From an uncultured Hellea sp. (GTDB taxonomy: Bacteria > Pseudomonadota > Alphaproteobacteria > Caulobacterales > Maricaulaceae): 39,533 nucleotides of DNA. The translations under genes were made by a program, and so were the position numbers. The stretch is taken from positions 1 through 39,533 of the forward strand of contig CAJQGR010000077.1 in assembly GCA_905477785.1 (NCBI GenBank), in the 5' to 3' direction. The notes beneath the pieces were generated by a model. It searched no databases. It was not told where the DNA came from and saw only the letters and a program-made list of their open reading frames with translations. Of the stretch, positions 17,736 through 26,621 are shown piece after piece; within the stretch, counting starts at the first letter, position 1, and each line of letters opens with the position of its first letter.

Positions 17736-18326
17736 TTAGCTCTGACCGGCTGAAACACGAAAGCGTTTTCCTTGTATATTAAATTCCCTTTGCTCTGGAG
17801 TTAAAATGAAGCCTACAATGATTTCAAAATTTTCTCCAGATGTACCAGCGTTAGCACGAGGGATAGTTATTTTATTTATACGTTCTGTTATGGTAACTCT
17901 ATTTTTACCAGACGGGAACTTCACTTGGATAGGGAAAGTTTTCTTATTTATTACCCCAATGTTTTTGCGGGTAACAGCTACAAAGTATTCATATTCAATG
18001 GTAGTCTGAGTGTTGGATGCTGGACCACGCCCAAAACTTATATCCATCTCGAGATCTCCCTCTATAGGTTTGTCACCATAATAACGACAAAGACTACGAA
18101 TTTTTTGAAATTCACCTGTAAAGCTAACATTTGAAAAAGTCTCAGCATCACCGGAAAACTCCACTATACGTGATGCATCATAGAGAGCAAAAGCTCTAGG
18201 ACACGGCCCTGGATTAGCATCAGCTGCCTCACCGATCTGCAAAATTTCTTGCGTGCTTCTACAGCCACCGAAATTTATCAATAGTATTGTAAAAAATATT
18301 AGTATTACTATTTTCGGAAATTGCAT
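17736..18326 (-). CDS. Predicted lipoprotein of unknown function
   Basis: A 196-residue protein with a strongly hydrophobic signal peptide (IVILIFFTILLINFGGC) and a lipobox ending in Cys22, so probably a lipid-anchored periplasmic protein. The mature part shows alternating strands (VRFSG-type repeats: IVEFSGDAETFSNVSFTGEF, LEMDISFGRGP, IEYEYFVAVTRKN) consistent with a beta-sandwich. I do not recognise the family beyond a general alphaproteobacterial lipoprotein. It lies 9 nt upstream of argS and divergent from ispH; the 136-nt gap to ispH presumably carries both promoters. Confidence 0.7.
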   Translation of the reverse strand: MQFPKIVILIFFTILLINFGGCRSTQEILQIGEAADANPGPCPRAFALYDASRIVEFSGDAETFSNVSFTGEFQKIRSLCRYYGDKPIEGDLEMDISFGRGPASNTQTTIEYEYFVAVTRKNIGVINKKTFPIQVKFPSGKNRVTITERINKITIPRANAGTSGENFEIIVGFILTPEQREFNIQGKRFRVSAGQS

Positions 18327-18462
18327 TATATTATCCCAAATTTATTAAATATCCAGAGCTTCACTATAGCTTGATTGGAATGAGTCTGCTAGGTCATAAC
18401 AGATATAAATACGTCTGCAACGCTGAAGATTAAGTATAGCAATTAATTTGGAGATAATAGTT

Positions 18463-19416
18463 ATGGAGAATAGCACCTCAAAAACAGTGCTTTTAGCAGC
18501 TCCTAGAGGTTTTTGTGCAGGGGTAGACAGAGCTATTCAAATAGTAGAAAAGTCAATTCAAAAATACGGAACCCCTGTATACGTGCGACATGAAATTGTT
18601 CACAATCGTCATGTGGTTAATAAACTAGTTAATTTAGGTGCTATTTTTGTTGAGACATTAGAGGATTGTCCTAATGATAGACCCGTCGTTTTTTCTGCTC
18701 ATGGTGTTCCAAAGTCAGTTCCAAGAAAAGCAGAAGCAAGGGCAATGAATTTTCTTGATGCAACATGCCCACTTGTATCCAAAGTCCATGTTGAAGCTGA
18801 AAAACATGCTAAATCTGGTCATCATATTTTATTAATAGGGCACTCAGGACACCCCGAAGTCGTAGGAACTATGGGACAATTACCTGATGGTAATATAACC
18901 CTTATTGAGACCGAAAAAGATGCTCTGAATTTTAATTCAGAAGCCTATGATAGTCTTGCTCTAGTAACACAAACAACACTTTCCGTTGACGACACATTCC
19001 ATATAATCAGCATATTAAAAGATCGCTTTCCAAATATAGCCTTACCGTACAAAGAAGATATATGCTACGCTACAACAAATAGACAGACAGCAGTTAAAGC
19101 AATAGCAGAGAAATGTGATTTATTACTTGTAATAGGTTCAATAACTTCTTCTAACTCAAAACGTCTCGTCGAAGTAGGAGATAAAGCAGGAGCAAAAAAT
19201 TCAATGTTAATTTCAAGTTCTGAAAGTATAGACTGGGAAATTGTAGACAAAGCAGATATTATTGGTCTTTCTGCAGGAGCAAGTGCCCCAGAATACTTAA
19301 CGGATGGAGTTATAGCAGCTTTAAAATCAAGATATAAAATCGAAATCAATGAAGTAGAGGTTACCAAGGAAAAGGTAATCTTTCGTTTGCCAAGAAAGTT
19401 ACTTGACGTTGGATAA
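18463..19416 (+). CDS. ispH: 4-hydroxy-3-methylbut-2-enyl diphosphate reductase
   Basis: Last enzyme of the MEP isoprenoid pathway, a 4Fe-4S reductase making IPP and DMAPP. About 317 residues from the ATG at 18463. Three cluster cysteines are visible: [24 protein letters not shown], and [22 protein letters not shown] and [14 protein letters not shown] carry the substrate-binding histidines, and [10 protein letters not shown] and GASAPE are also conserved. A TTG at 18448 is in frame, but TTGGAGA there is better read as the ribosome-binding site for the ATG. The 3' end overlaps rnhA by 14 nt, so the two are likely cotranscribed. Confidence 0.96.
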   Translation: MENSTSKTVLLAAPRGFCAGVDRAIQIVEKSIQKYGTPVYVRHEIVHNRHVVNKLVNLGAIFVETLEDCPNDRPVVFSAHGVPKSVPRKAEARAMNFLDATCPLVSKVHVEAEKHAKSGHHILLIGHSGHPEVVGTMGQLPDGNITLIETEKDALNFNSEAYDSLALVTQTTLSVDDTFHIISILKDRFPNIALPYKEDICYATTNRQTAVKAIAEKCDLLLVIGSITSSNSKRLVEVGDKAGAKNSMLISSSESIDWEIVDKADIIGLSAGASAPEYLTDGVIAALKSRYKIEINEVEVTKEKVIFRLPRKLLDVG

Positions 19417-19879
19417 AAAAATAAAATTAACAATTTATACCGATGGCGCATGTTCTGGAAACCCTGGTCCTGGAGGCTGGGGAGTTTTATTACAATATGG
19501 CGATAAAGAAAAAACATTAAAAGGCGGTGATCCTAAAACTACTAATAATCGCATGGAAATGATGGCAGCAATAAAAGCTATAGAATCAGTAAATAAAACC
19601 TATACTGGTGAAATTATTTTATGGACAGATAGTACCTATGTTATGAAAGGCATTACCGAATGGATACATGGTTGGAAAAAGAAGAACTGGGTTAAGTCGG
19701 ATAAAAAGCCTGTTGTTAATACTGACCTGTGGAAAGTACTGGATAACCTCAACTCGAAGAGAAATATTCAATGGAATTGGGTCAAAGGGCATGCAGGTGT
19801 TGCCGGAAACGAACGCGCAGACGAGTTAGCGCGCCAAGGGCTTGAAGAAATGAGGTCTGCAAATAAGATACCGACTTAA
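19403..19879 (+). CDS. rnhA: Ribonuclease HI
   Basis: Cleaves RNA in RNA-DNA hybrids; cytosolic, about 158 residues. Metal-binding residues are all present: Asp14 ([16 protein letters not shown]), Glu52 (NNRMEMMAA), Asp76 (WTDSTY) and Asp140 (GNERADELA), with His130 in WVKGHAG. No ATG is available; translation must begin at TTG, either 19403 (product MTLDKK) or 19409. AAGAAAG just upstream within ispH is the only Shine-Dalgarno-like stretch. The overlap with ispH implies translational coupling. Next to ispH is a common alphaproteobacterial location. Confidence 0.95.
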   Translation: MTLDKKIKLTIYTDGACSGNPGPGGWGVLLQYGDKEKTLKGGDPKTTNNRMEMMAAIKAIESVNKTYTGEIILWTDSTYVMKGITEWIHGWKKKNWVKSDKKPVVNTDLWKVLDNLNSKRNIQWNWVKGHAGVAGNERADELARQGLEEMRSANKIPT

Positions 19880-19895
19880 TCAAAATAGTTTATAA

Positions 19896-20378
19896 TTAAA
19901 TTTTCTCTAACAAATAATCTGCTGCTGATACTTTAAATTCCCCACCCTTTTCAACGAAAACATTTTCGACAACTAAATCATTAACTACCATAGCATATCT
20001 TTGGGAACGACTTCCCATGCCGAACCCAGACCCATCCAACTCAAGTCCTATAGTTTTTGCAAAAATACCATTGCCATCCGCTAAAAGTATTATTTCCCCT
20101 GTAAGGCCTTGATCCTTACCCCATGCATCCATAACAAAAACGTCATTTACCGAGGTACATGCTATTGTGTCTATTCCCTTATCTTTAAATTCATTCACTA
20201 GATCCTTATAACCTGGAAGGTGTTTTGCAGAACAAGTTGGTGTAAATGCGCCGGGGACAGCAAATAGCGCTACTCTTTTTCCATTAAAAATTGTATTTGT
20301 ATCTATAGGTTCAGGACCATCAGATCCCATAGTCATAAAAGTAGCTGAAGGAAGTTTATCACCTTTTTGTATAGACAT
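19896..20378 (-). CDS. Peroxiredoxin, Prx5/AhpE-like (redoxin domain)
   Basis: Thiol peroxidase reducing hydrogen peroxide and organic hydroperoxides, probably with glutathione or glutaredoxin; 160 residues. The peroxidatic Cys49 is in VPGAFTPTCSAKHLPGY, the Prx5 signature, and a second Cys is at 74 (IACTSVND). GMGSRSQRYAMVV carries the conserved Arg. Likely cytosolic, no signal peptide. Start ATG at 20378 has GGAGA just upstream. Convergent with rnhA across a 16-nt gap; apparently monocistronic. Confidence 0.92.
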   Translation of the reverse strand: MSIQKGDKLPSATFMTMGSDGPEPIDTNTIFNGKRVALFAVPGAFTPTCSAKHLPGYKDLVNEFKDKGIDTIACTSVNDVFVMDAWGKDQGLTGEIILLADGNGIFAKTIGLELDGSGFGMGSRSQRYAMVVNDLVVENVFVEKGGEFKVSAADYLLEKI

Positions 20379-20487
20379 GTTTTCTCCTATATTAAATATA
20401 CACCTTTTAGTCTTATAATAAGTTCCATTACAAGGTTAAGATAATATTATTTTTTGATTGTTTAAAGAAATAGACCTTAATAAGTCC

Positions 20488-21066
20488 TCAAGCATAGTTG
20501 TCTGATAAAATCTTTGAGAAAATATAATGATCTTCCCAATTACCATTAATTTTTAAATTCTTACGTAAAATTCCTTCTTCTTTGAAACCCAAAGCTTTAA
20601 GAATAGAAATAGATGGAGCATTTTTGACCATAACCGCGGCTTCTACTCTATTTAAAGACAACTCATTAAAGCAATAATTTGTAACTGCTAATACAGCTGA
20701 TTTACCAAAATTTAAACCGGAGTATTCTTTCCCAATCCAATATCCAATTTTTGCTGTCTGCGATATATTTCTTTGAATATCTAAAATATTACAAACACCT
20801 ATCATTCGTTTATCTTTCGAACGAAAAACATAAAAGGGCAGAGCTTTTCCAAGGCGGGCCATCTTATTATAACTTTTTAATCTCGTTAAATAATGTTTTT
20901 TCACTAACTTAAGGTTGTTGAACTCTGGTTCCCAAGGCTTCAGATATTCTTGATTATGTTTTCTTAAACTAACCCATTCATTAAAATTTGATTTAACAGG
21001 CTGACATAAAACTACCGATGCTCCGCACCAATTACCCTCTAGAGTAATATTTTTATTAATTTTCAT
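20488..21066 (-). CDS. GNAT N-acetyltransferase, RimJ/RimL type
   Basis: Acetyl-CoA-dependent N-acetyltransferase of the RimJ/RimL branch, 192 residues; the natural substrate (often an N-terminal amine of a ribosomal protein) cannot be told. Visible features: LRKHNQEYLKPWEPEF near the N-terminus (typical LxxWxP-like region), IGYWIGKEYSGLNFGKSAVLAVTNY with the acetyl-CoA-binding loop, and a C-terminal NAPSISILKALGFKEEGILR motif. The start overlaps the 3' end of surf1 by 11 nt, placing it last in the oxidase assembly operon. RimJ-like genes after surf1 may be only positional. Confidence 0.85.
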   Translation of the reverse strand: MKINKNITLEGNWCGASVVLCQPVKSNFNEWVSLRKHNQEYLKPWEPEFNNLKLVKKHYLTRLKSYNKMARLGKALPFYVFRSKDKRMIGVCNILDIQRNISQTAKIGYWIGKEYSGLNFGKSAVLAVTNYCFNELSLNRVEAAVMVKNAPSISILKALGFKEEGILRKNLKINGNWEDHYIFSKILSDNYA

Positions 21067-21793
21067 TATAGAATTTTAGCCTACCTGCCCTGTGATGAAT
21101 AATTAAATATATTATTAGTAAAATAATTGCAAAACTATACCATGTAAGCATGTAATCCATATGATTATTTCTAATATCCGGCCTCATTGCTTTCAAGGAA
21201 GTGTTACTGAGACTCGTAGATTTAACATCAATATAAAATCTCATATCAGCATCAATATCCGCTAAATCATTCCACCCATGACTATCTGGCAATTGATTAA
21301 AACCAAACCACCTATTTTCTTCAGGAGTATTTTTGGGTGCACCTGTTGTAACTTCTCGTGCTAATCTAACATAACCAACGATTGGTAAGTTATTTCTGTT
21401 TACATAGTTTTTGTATCTTAATTTATCACTATCACTAATAGTCTCAAGGCTAGCAAACACTGTAACGCCTGAGCTGGTAATAGGTTTAAATACTCTCCAA
21501 TTTATATTCCTATTTTCTGCACTAAAAACAAAAAAGTGAGAGCTAGAATTTTGACTACTGCTGGTTAGAATTATACGACGAAAATCAACCGGAGACGAAC
21601 TAGAAATGGCTTTTTGTACTTCTTCTAGTGAGGAAAATGGTTCAGAAACTGCCGCACTTTCAACTTCAGCAAGCAATTTAGTTTTCCATTTGAGGCGTTC
21701 GTACTGCCATGTTCCAAGATTAATAAGAATTAATAAAATAGAGATCACAATGACTGTTAGCCATGGCATAGGATTAAAGTGTATTTTCCTCAA
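21056..21793 (-). CDS. SURF1 family cytochrome oxidase assembly protein
   Basis: Inner-membrane factor for heme a insertion into subunit I of aa3-type oxidase; 245 residues. One membrane helix at the N-terminus (about 10-27) and one at the C-terminus (about 215-235) flank a periplasmic domain, as in the family. Signature pieces are NLGTWQYERLKWK near the start and PEENRWFGFNQL, RPDIRNNHMDYMLTWYSFA near the end. Translation starts at TTG (21793), overlapping the stop of the tiny DUF983 remnant in TTGA. Third-last position in the oxidase cluster is normal. No obvious truncation. Confidence 0.9.
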   Translation of the reverse strand: MRKIHFNPMPWLTVIVISILLILINLGTWQYERLKWKTKLLAEVESAAVSEPFSSLEEVQKAISSSSPVDFRRIILTSSSQNSSSHFFVFSAENRNINWRVFKPITSSGVTVFASLETISDSDKLRYKNYVNRNNLPIVGYVRLAREVTTGAPKNTPEENRWFGFNQLPDSHGWNDLADIDADMRFYIDVKSTSLSNTSLKAMRPDIRNNHMDYMLTWYSFAIILLIIYLIIHHRAGRLKFYNEN

Positions 21794-21894
21794 AGGTCTA
21801 TCTTTGAAGATTTAACTTCACCACATTTAGGGCAAAGCCCCCTAAACCCTGTGGCAAATGGAGATAACCCTTCTCTGCTAATGAGCAGCTCCAT
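21790..21894 (-). pseudogene. DUF983 remnant (N-terminal zinc-knuckle only, 34 codons)
   Basis: Between cox3 and surf1 alphaproteobacteria usually carry a DUF983 gene of roughly 120-130 codons. Here a 34-codon frame remains (ATG at 21894, stop 21790). It overlaps the end of cox3 by 17 nt and the TTG start of surf1 by 3 nt. Its product contains SREGLSPFATGFRGLCPKCGE, which resembles the DUF983 N-terminus (GLxGRCPRCGEG), with one CPKC knuckle. The second Cys pair and both membrane helices are gone. The reading frame has no stop and has kept coupling overlaps with both neighbours, so it may be a short translated spacer or peptide rather than dead sequence. The family assignment rests on the motif plus the position. 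Confidence 0.65.
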
Positions 21895-22843
21895 TCATAG
21901 CAAATATGATGTATACAAAAGCAAAGAGAAATAACCAAACAACATCTACAAAATGCCAGTACCAAGCAGCTGCTTCAAAACCAAAGTGTTTTTCAGGTTT
22001 AAAGCCACCCTTCAGTAACCTCACCCAACACACGAATAAAAATATTGTACCTATTAAAACATGGAATCCGTGGAAGCCTGTCGCCATGAAGAAGGCTGAT
22101 CCATAAGCATTATTTCCAATCCAGGCCTCGTGACCACTTTCACGTAAATGAAATAACTCAGCATATTCGATCAATTGCAACCAAGTAAATATAACGCCTA
22201 AGGCTATCGTAAGGAATAATCCCCATTTTGCTCCTTTACGATCATTATGCATCAAAGCATGATGAGCCCAAGTAACAGTCGTTCCCGAAAGTAACAACAC
22301 CAATGTGTTCATTAAGGGCAAATGCCAAGGGTCAACTGATGTAACACCAGGGGCCATTGACTCTGCATAACCAGCTGCATTCTCAAGAATATCTGGATTC
22401 CAAGTAGCTCGTACCTTATGAAAAAGGCCTAATTCAAAAAACATCCAAAACCATCCAACAAAAAACATTGCTTCTTGCATGATAAACATAATCATACCGT
22501 AGCGCAGTCCAATGTCTACAACTGGAGTATGATCACCGGCTTCTGATTCAGCAGCTACATCTTTCCACCAGCCATACATCACATAAGCAGCAAATAGACA
22601 ACCAACCAAAAGGATTATCCATCCACCAGAGATTGAGCCGTCACCGATTAATGATGATTTTAAAGTATCTAATCCGTTGGCAAAAAACCATTCTGTCATG
22701 GGAGATTCGCCTGTTCGGTCAACTAGACCAGCAAAAAACGTAACCATTCCAAGTCCCCAGACCAATGCAGCACATCCAGATAAAAATGGCCACGGGCTTG
22801 GCGGTATTAAGTGATAATCGTGTTCAACAGCGTGACCGGCCAT
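21878..22843 (-). CDS. ctaE: Cytochrome c oxidase subunit III
   Basis: Membrane subunit stabilising aa3-type oxidase and its proton uptake, 321 residues, seven helices. The start MAGHAVEHDYHLIPPSPWPFLSG is typical; GAGG-like TTGAGG lies just before the ATG at 22843, so I reject the 8-codon longer frame starting at 22867. Other features: RYGMIMFIMQEAMFFVGWFWMFF with a conserved Glu, WHLPLMNTLVLLLSGTTVTWAHHAL, and GFHGFHVLIGTIFL and WYWHFVDVVWLFLF at the end. It follows ctaG after a gap of about 95 nt on the same transcript direction. Confidence 0.96.
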   Translation of the reverse strand: MAGHAVEHDYHLIPPSPWPFLSGCAALVWGLGMVTFFAGLVDRTGESPMTEWFFANGLDTLKSSLIGDGSISGGWIILLVGCLFAAYVMYGWWKDVAAESEAGDHTPVVDIGLRYGMIMFIMQEAMFFVGWFWMFFELGLFHKVRATWNPDILENAAGYAESMAPGVTSVDPWHLPLMNTLVLLLSGTTVTWAHHALMHNDRKGAKWGLFLTIALGVIFTWLQLIEYAELFHLRESGHEAWIGNNAYGSAFFMATGFHGFHVLIGTIFLFVCWVRLLKGGFKPEKHFGFEAAAWYWHFVDVVWLFLFAFVYIIFAMNGAAH

Positions 22844-22938
22844 AAATACCTCAAGATTTAAATGCACCTACGATTCGAAGATGCTTATTTCCATCATCCT
22901 ATAAACAAGGTCCGTGCAGCCTGCAATACTCTAGTGTG

Positions 22939-23502
22939 TTAGTTTAGTACCTCGCGGCCTTGCGCCGCAGTTAGATTCTCATTTGCACTTTTAACATCAA
23001 AAAAAGTATATGAGAGAGTTATATCCTTCACATCAGCTAATCTTTGATCTTCATCTAATTGTGGATCAACAAAAAATATAACTGGCATTGATAACTCTTG
23101 GCCAGGTTCAATACGTTGTTCTGTAAAGCAAAAACATTCTGTTTTTATAAAAAAAGGTGCAGCCTTTATAGGGGTTACATTAAATGTAGCAGTACCAATC
23201 AAAGCTTTATTACTAGTATTTTTAACTTTGTAATACGCCAGCCCTGTTTGACCAAGCTTTATAGACATGTCAGATTGCTCAGGTGAAAACTCCCAAGGGA
23301 GACCATTTACATTTGAATCAAAATTTACTTTCACAGCGCGCTCTAAAATCTCTGAGAAATTGTCTTTTGAATACCCAGTAGTACCCCCGTAACCAGTTAT
23401 TCGACAAAACGTATCGTATAGAGGTTTAGACGCAAACCCTAAACCAAGCATTGAAAAGCATAAAACTATTAAAAGCGATAGAGTTTTTCTATTAGCTGAC
23501 AT
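22939..23502 (-). CDS. ctaG: Cytochrome c oxidase assembly protein CtaG/Cox11
   Basis: Membrane-anchored copper chaperone that builds the CuB site of subunit I; about 187 residues. One N-terminal helix (about 8-27, LSLLIVLCFSMLGLGFASKP), PLYDTFCRITGYGGTT after it, then the periplasmic domain with the copper-binding Cys pair in KTECFCFTEQRI and a C-terminal SYTFFDVK. I chose the ATG at 23502; a longer frame begins at 23541 but would lie inside the small coxF-like gene. The two overlap by 11 nt, indicating coupling. A tenuous purine stretch GTGGAAA is the only candidate ribosome-binding site. Confidence 0.94.
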   Translation of the reverse strand: MSANRKTLSLLIVLCFSMLGLGFASKPLYDTFCRITGYGGTTGYSKDNFSEILERAVKVNFDSNVNGLPWEFSPEQSDMSIKLGQTGLAYYKVKNTSNKALIGTATFNVTPIKAAPFFIKTECFCFTEQRIEPGQELSMPVIFFVDPQLDEDQRLADVKDITLSYTFFDVKSANENLTAAQGREVLN

Positions 23503-23656
23503 TAGGGATATTTCCACTTGAAACCATTGTAATAAATACAAAAGCCATAAACAAGCTCAAACCAACGGCTATTGCAATGCTTCGCTTTCTACGGGCATCG
23601 AGTTCATCTTCGGATGGCTTGTGAAAATCCGTGGGTTTATTTCTATATTCTCTCAT
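23492..23656 (-). CDS. CoxF-like small membrane protein
   Basis: A 54-residue protein just upstream of ctaG. Charged N-terminus (MREYRNKPTDFHKPSEDELDARRKRS) then one hydrophobic helix (about residues 28-48, AIAVGLSLFMAFVFITMVSS). It overlaps ctaG by 11 nt. Alphaproteobacterial oxidase operons often have a short single-helix ORF here, sometimes called CoxF, with a pattern of charged N-term, one helix and a short polar tail. Assignment is from position and topology, as the sequence is too short for strong motif evidence. Role in assembly is inferred. It is the first gene of the downstream half of the split cluster. Confidence 0.72.
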   Translation of the reverse strand: MREYRNKPTDFHKPSEDELDARRKRSIAIAVGLSLFMAFVFITMVSSGNIPNVS

Positions 23657-23817
23657 AACTTTATCTCATAAATGTGGATGCAACAGTACTTACTACAATC
23701 TATCAACGCATACCGTATGGCGTAGTGTCGCTTATTGAATAAAATTTTTTATAGAGATAATTTGCATTATAATTACTGTCATGCCATTAGTTTACTTACT
23801 ATTACGGGTATTCCTTT

Positions 23818-25638
23818 ATGGCTATTTCAAGACGTAAGCTTCTTAAATTCTCTTCAGCAGCAGCAGTATCATCATCAATAGCAACAAATAGTTTCGCAGG
23901 TTTACATGCTGACTCGATATCAGGCGAAGTTCTTTTAGAGCAAGCTACTAAATTCATATTATCTGCATATCCAGAAAGCGCTTCAAGCGCTGGTATTGAT
24001 AAAGGTATTAATAAGAAATTTAAATCTCAACTAACAGACCGGTCGATTGAGGGACAACTCCATATCAAAAAAAATATATTAAAATTACAGAAAAAACTTA
24101 AAAATGTTAGTTTAAGAAATGTTTCATCTGAAACTCAACTTAATTTAAAAGTTGTAAAATCAGTATTCGATTTGGCAGTAAAGGGTTTTGAATTTTCATT
24201 TGGTGATGTTGCGGTACTAAACCCTAATTGGTCTTATAGAAATAGTCCTTATATAGTTTCGCAGAATACTGGTTCTTATGTAGAAATTCCATCATTTTTA
24301 GAGTCATCTCATTCCATTCAAACAGCTCAAGATTCTGAACAATACATTGAACGAATGAAGTCATATGCTCATCAACTGAATGGTGAAACAGAAAGAGTAA
24401 GGCAAACTAATGTTACTTTACCTAACTTTTTAATGCAAAAAACAATTGCTCAACTCCAACAGCAAAGAAACAGTAATATCGTAGATTGGACTATTATTAA
24501 AAATTTGGCTTCAAAAGCTGATAAGAAATACCTTTCTGATGCCATCTTGGTCGCTAATGAAAATATAAAGCCTGCACTGGAAAATCAAATTAAGGCACAT
24601 ATCGCAAAAAATTCCCTTACAACATCGGATGCAGGTGTATGGGCTAAAAAAGATGGAGATGCATACTATTCATGGGCTTTAAAAGCTGGAACAACTACTG
24701 ATATGACTCCAGATGAAGTTCATGAAATGGGATTAGAAGAGCTTAAAGCATTACATTCAAAAATGGATCCTATATTGAAGTCAGTTGGATATTCGCAAGG
24801 TTCTGTGGGTGATAGAATGTTGGCATTAAGTAGAGATGACAGGTATTTATTTAAAAAGGGAGACCCCGGGCGTCTTGAGATAATGAGCTTTATTGATGAT
24901 GTCATTAAGGACATCAGAAACCGTATGCCCCAAGCCTTCAATACATTAGTACCAGGTTTTTTGGAGGTTACTCGAATTGCTCCAGAAATAGAAGCAGGTG
25001 CACCTGGTGCTTATGGTGGAGCAGGCTCTATCGACGGAACTCAGCCAGGTCATTTTTGGATAAATTTAAGGTCAACAAATCTGCATAATAAGTTCAACCT
25101 TGCAGATTTAACATATCATGAAGCAATACCGGGCCATGTTTGGCAAGGCGAATACACATTTAAACAACCTCTAATTCGTTCTCTTTTAGCATTTAATGCA
25201 TACTCAGAAGGTTGGGCGCTATATGCACAACAAATAGCTGATGAACTTGGTGTATATAATGAATTTCCAGCAGGACGTTTAGGCTACTTGCAATCTCTAG
25301 CGTTTAGAGCTTGTAGATTAGTTGTTGATACAGGTCTTCATGCTAAAAGATGGACTCGTGAAGAGGCAATTAATTGGTTTATTCAGAACAATGGATCAAG
25401 CTATGATGAAGTTCAAAGTGAAGTAGACCGTTATTGTGCCTGGCCAGGCCAAGCATGTGGCTATAAAGTGGGTCATTCTGCTATTAACAAATTAAGAGAG
25501 AATGCAAAATTAAAGCTTGGTACAAATTTTGATTACAAAAGCTTTAACGACACCTTAGTGCTTGGAGGAAATGTACCAATGACTGTTCTAAAAAATGAAA
25601 TAAATAGCTATATCAATAAACAAGTATCTAAAATTTAA
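23818..25638 (+). CDS. DUF885 family protein, predicted zinc metallopeptidase, Tat-exported
   Basis: 606-residue exported protein. The N-terminus [17 protein letters not shown] resembles a Tat signal, followed by an AxA-like site after ATNSFAG. The DUF885 domain covers most of the protein. Its zinc motif HExxH is in [16 protein letters not shown], with the downstream [16 protein letters not shown] providing the likely third ligand; [28 protein letters not shown] and [15 protein letters not shown] are further conserved pieces. Probably hydrolyses peptides in the periplasm. It lies on the strand opposite the oxidase genes and splits them, ending in a 4-bp convergent overlap with ctaB. It has the AT-rich composition of its neighbours, so there is no sign of recent transfer. 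Confidence 0.88.
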   Translation: MAISRRKLLKFSSAAAVSSSIATNSFAGLHADSISGEVLLEQATKFILSAYPESASSAGIDKGINKKFKSQLTDRSIEGQLHIKKNILKLQKKLKNVSLRNVSSETQLNLKVVKSVFDLAVKGFEFSFGDVAVLNPNWSYRNSPYIVSQNTGSYVEIPSFLESSHSIQTAQDSEQYIERMKSYAHQLNGETERVRQTNVTLPNFLMQKTIAQLQQQRNSNIVDWTIIKNLASKADKKYLSDAILVANENIKPALENQIKAHIAKNSLTTSDAGVWAKKDGDAYYSWALKAGTTTDMTPDEVHEMGLEELKALHSKMDPILKSVGYSQGSVGDRMLALSRDDRYLFKKGDPGRLEIMSFIDDVIKDIRNRMPQAFNTLVPGFLEVTRIAPEIEAGAPGAYGGAGSIDGTQPGHFWINLRSTNLHNKFNLADLTYHEAIPGHVWQGEYTFKQPLIRSLLAFNAYSEGWALYAQQIADELGVYNEFPAGRLGYLQSLAFRACRLVVDTGLHAKRWTREEAINWFIQNNGSSYDEVQSEVDRYCAWPGQACGYKVGHSAINKLRENAKLKLGTNFDYKSFNDTLVLGGNVPMTVLKNEINSYINKQVSKI

Positions 25639-26621
25639 GTTAACAAAGCTTCGGCTGCAAGTACGCTAAATATTGCAAAAAGATACACAATAGAATAGGC
25701 AAATAAATTCCGAGCAGCCCGATCACCTGATTTTACTGCGTATAGGGAAGTATCAGTCTTGTCTTCAGGAATTTCACCAGCCTTAGATCTCCAAACTTTA
25801 AATGCTAAAGCAACAAATCCTATATTTAGCGGTATAGAGCAAACAGCATATAAGCTTCCAGAGAGGCCAGAAAAAATAGGAAGAATGGCAATAATAAAAA
25901 GAACCAAAGAATAAAACATAATTTGCTTACGTGTTGAAGCCGGTCCTTTAACATTAGGCATCATAGGAATTCCAACTTTTTCATAATCTATTGTTTTATA
26001 CAAAGCTAATGCCCAAAAGTGAGGTGGTGTCCATATAAATATCAGCATAAAGAGCATAACTGAGTCCAAGGAAATGTCTCCAGTAACGGCTGCCCAACCA
26101 ATCATAGGGGGAAATGCACCCGCAGCTCCTCCAATCACAATGTTTTGAGGGGTTCTACGCTTGAGCCATATGGTGTAAATTACCAAGTAAAAAAATATAG
26201 TAAATGCTAACAGTAATGCCGCAACAAAATTAGATGCTATATGTAGCATCCATACTGAAGCTATGCTAACTAGGATTCCAAAACCTAAAGCAGCTCTAGG
26301 GTGCATTTTACCTTGAGGTAAGGGTCTCTTCTTTGTTCTTGACATTTCAGCATCAATATCAGCATCATACCACATATTTAATGCTCCAGAAGCACCGGCT
26401 CCAGCTGCAATGCATAATATCGATACAAACCCATTCCAGAGCGATATACTTCCAGGAGCAAGAACTAGACCAGCCCAAGCTGTAAAAACCACCAAGCTCA
26501 TCACCCTAGGCTTCATCAAAGCAATAAAATCTGAGGGTTTAGCTAAAGAAATACCAGATGTATTAAAGGCCACGTCAGATAACGTAGCCTTTGTATCGAG
26601 GGTATTATTAGAATTAACCAC
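25635..26621 (-). CDS. ctaB: Protoheme IX farnesyltransferase (heme O synthase)
   Basis: Attaches a farnesyl group to heme b, making heme O, the precursor of heme A for aa3 oxidase; inner membrane, 328 residues, about nine helices. The diphosphate-binding motif NMWYDADID (Asn82, Asp86, Asp90) with [12 protein letters not shown] is canonical, and [21 protein letters not shown] is the usual first helix region. Start is GTG (26621-26619), overlapping the cox1 stop by one base (TAGTG), so coupling is expected. The 3' end meets the DUF885 gene with a 4-bp tail overlap. No ctaA (heme A synthase) is in the window. Confidence 0.96.
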   Translation of the reverse strand: MVNSNNTLDTKATLSDVAFNTSGISLAKPSDFIALMKPRVMSLVVFTAWAGLVLAPGSISLWNGFVSILCIAAGAGASGALNMWYDADIDAEMSRTKKRPLPQGKMHPRAALGFGILVSIASVWMLHIASNFVAALLLAFTIFFYLVIYTIWLKRRTPQNIVIGGAAGAFPPMIGWAAVTGDISLDSVMLFMLIFIWTPPHFWALALYKTIDYEKVGIPMMPNVKGPASTRKQIMFYSLVLFIIAILPIFSGLSGSLYAVCSIPLNIGFVALAFKVWRSKAGEIPEDKTDTSLYAVKSGDRAARNLFAYSIVYLFAIFSVLAAEALLT

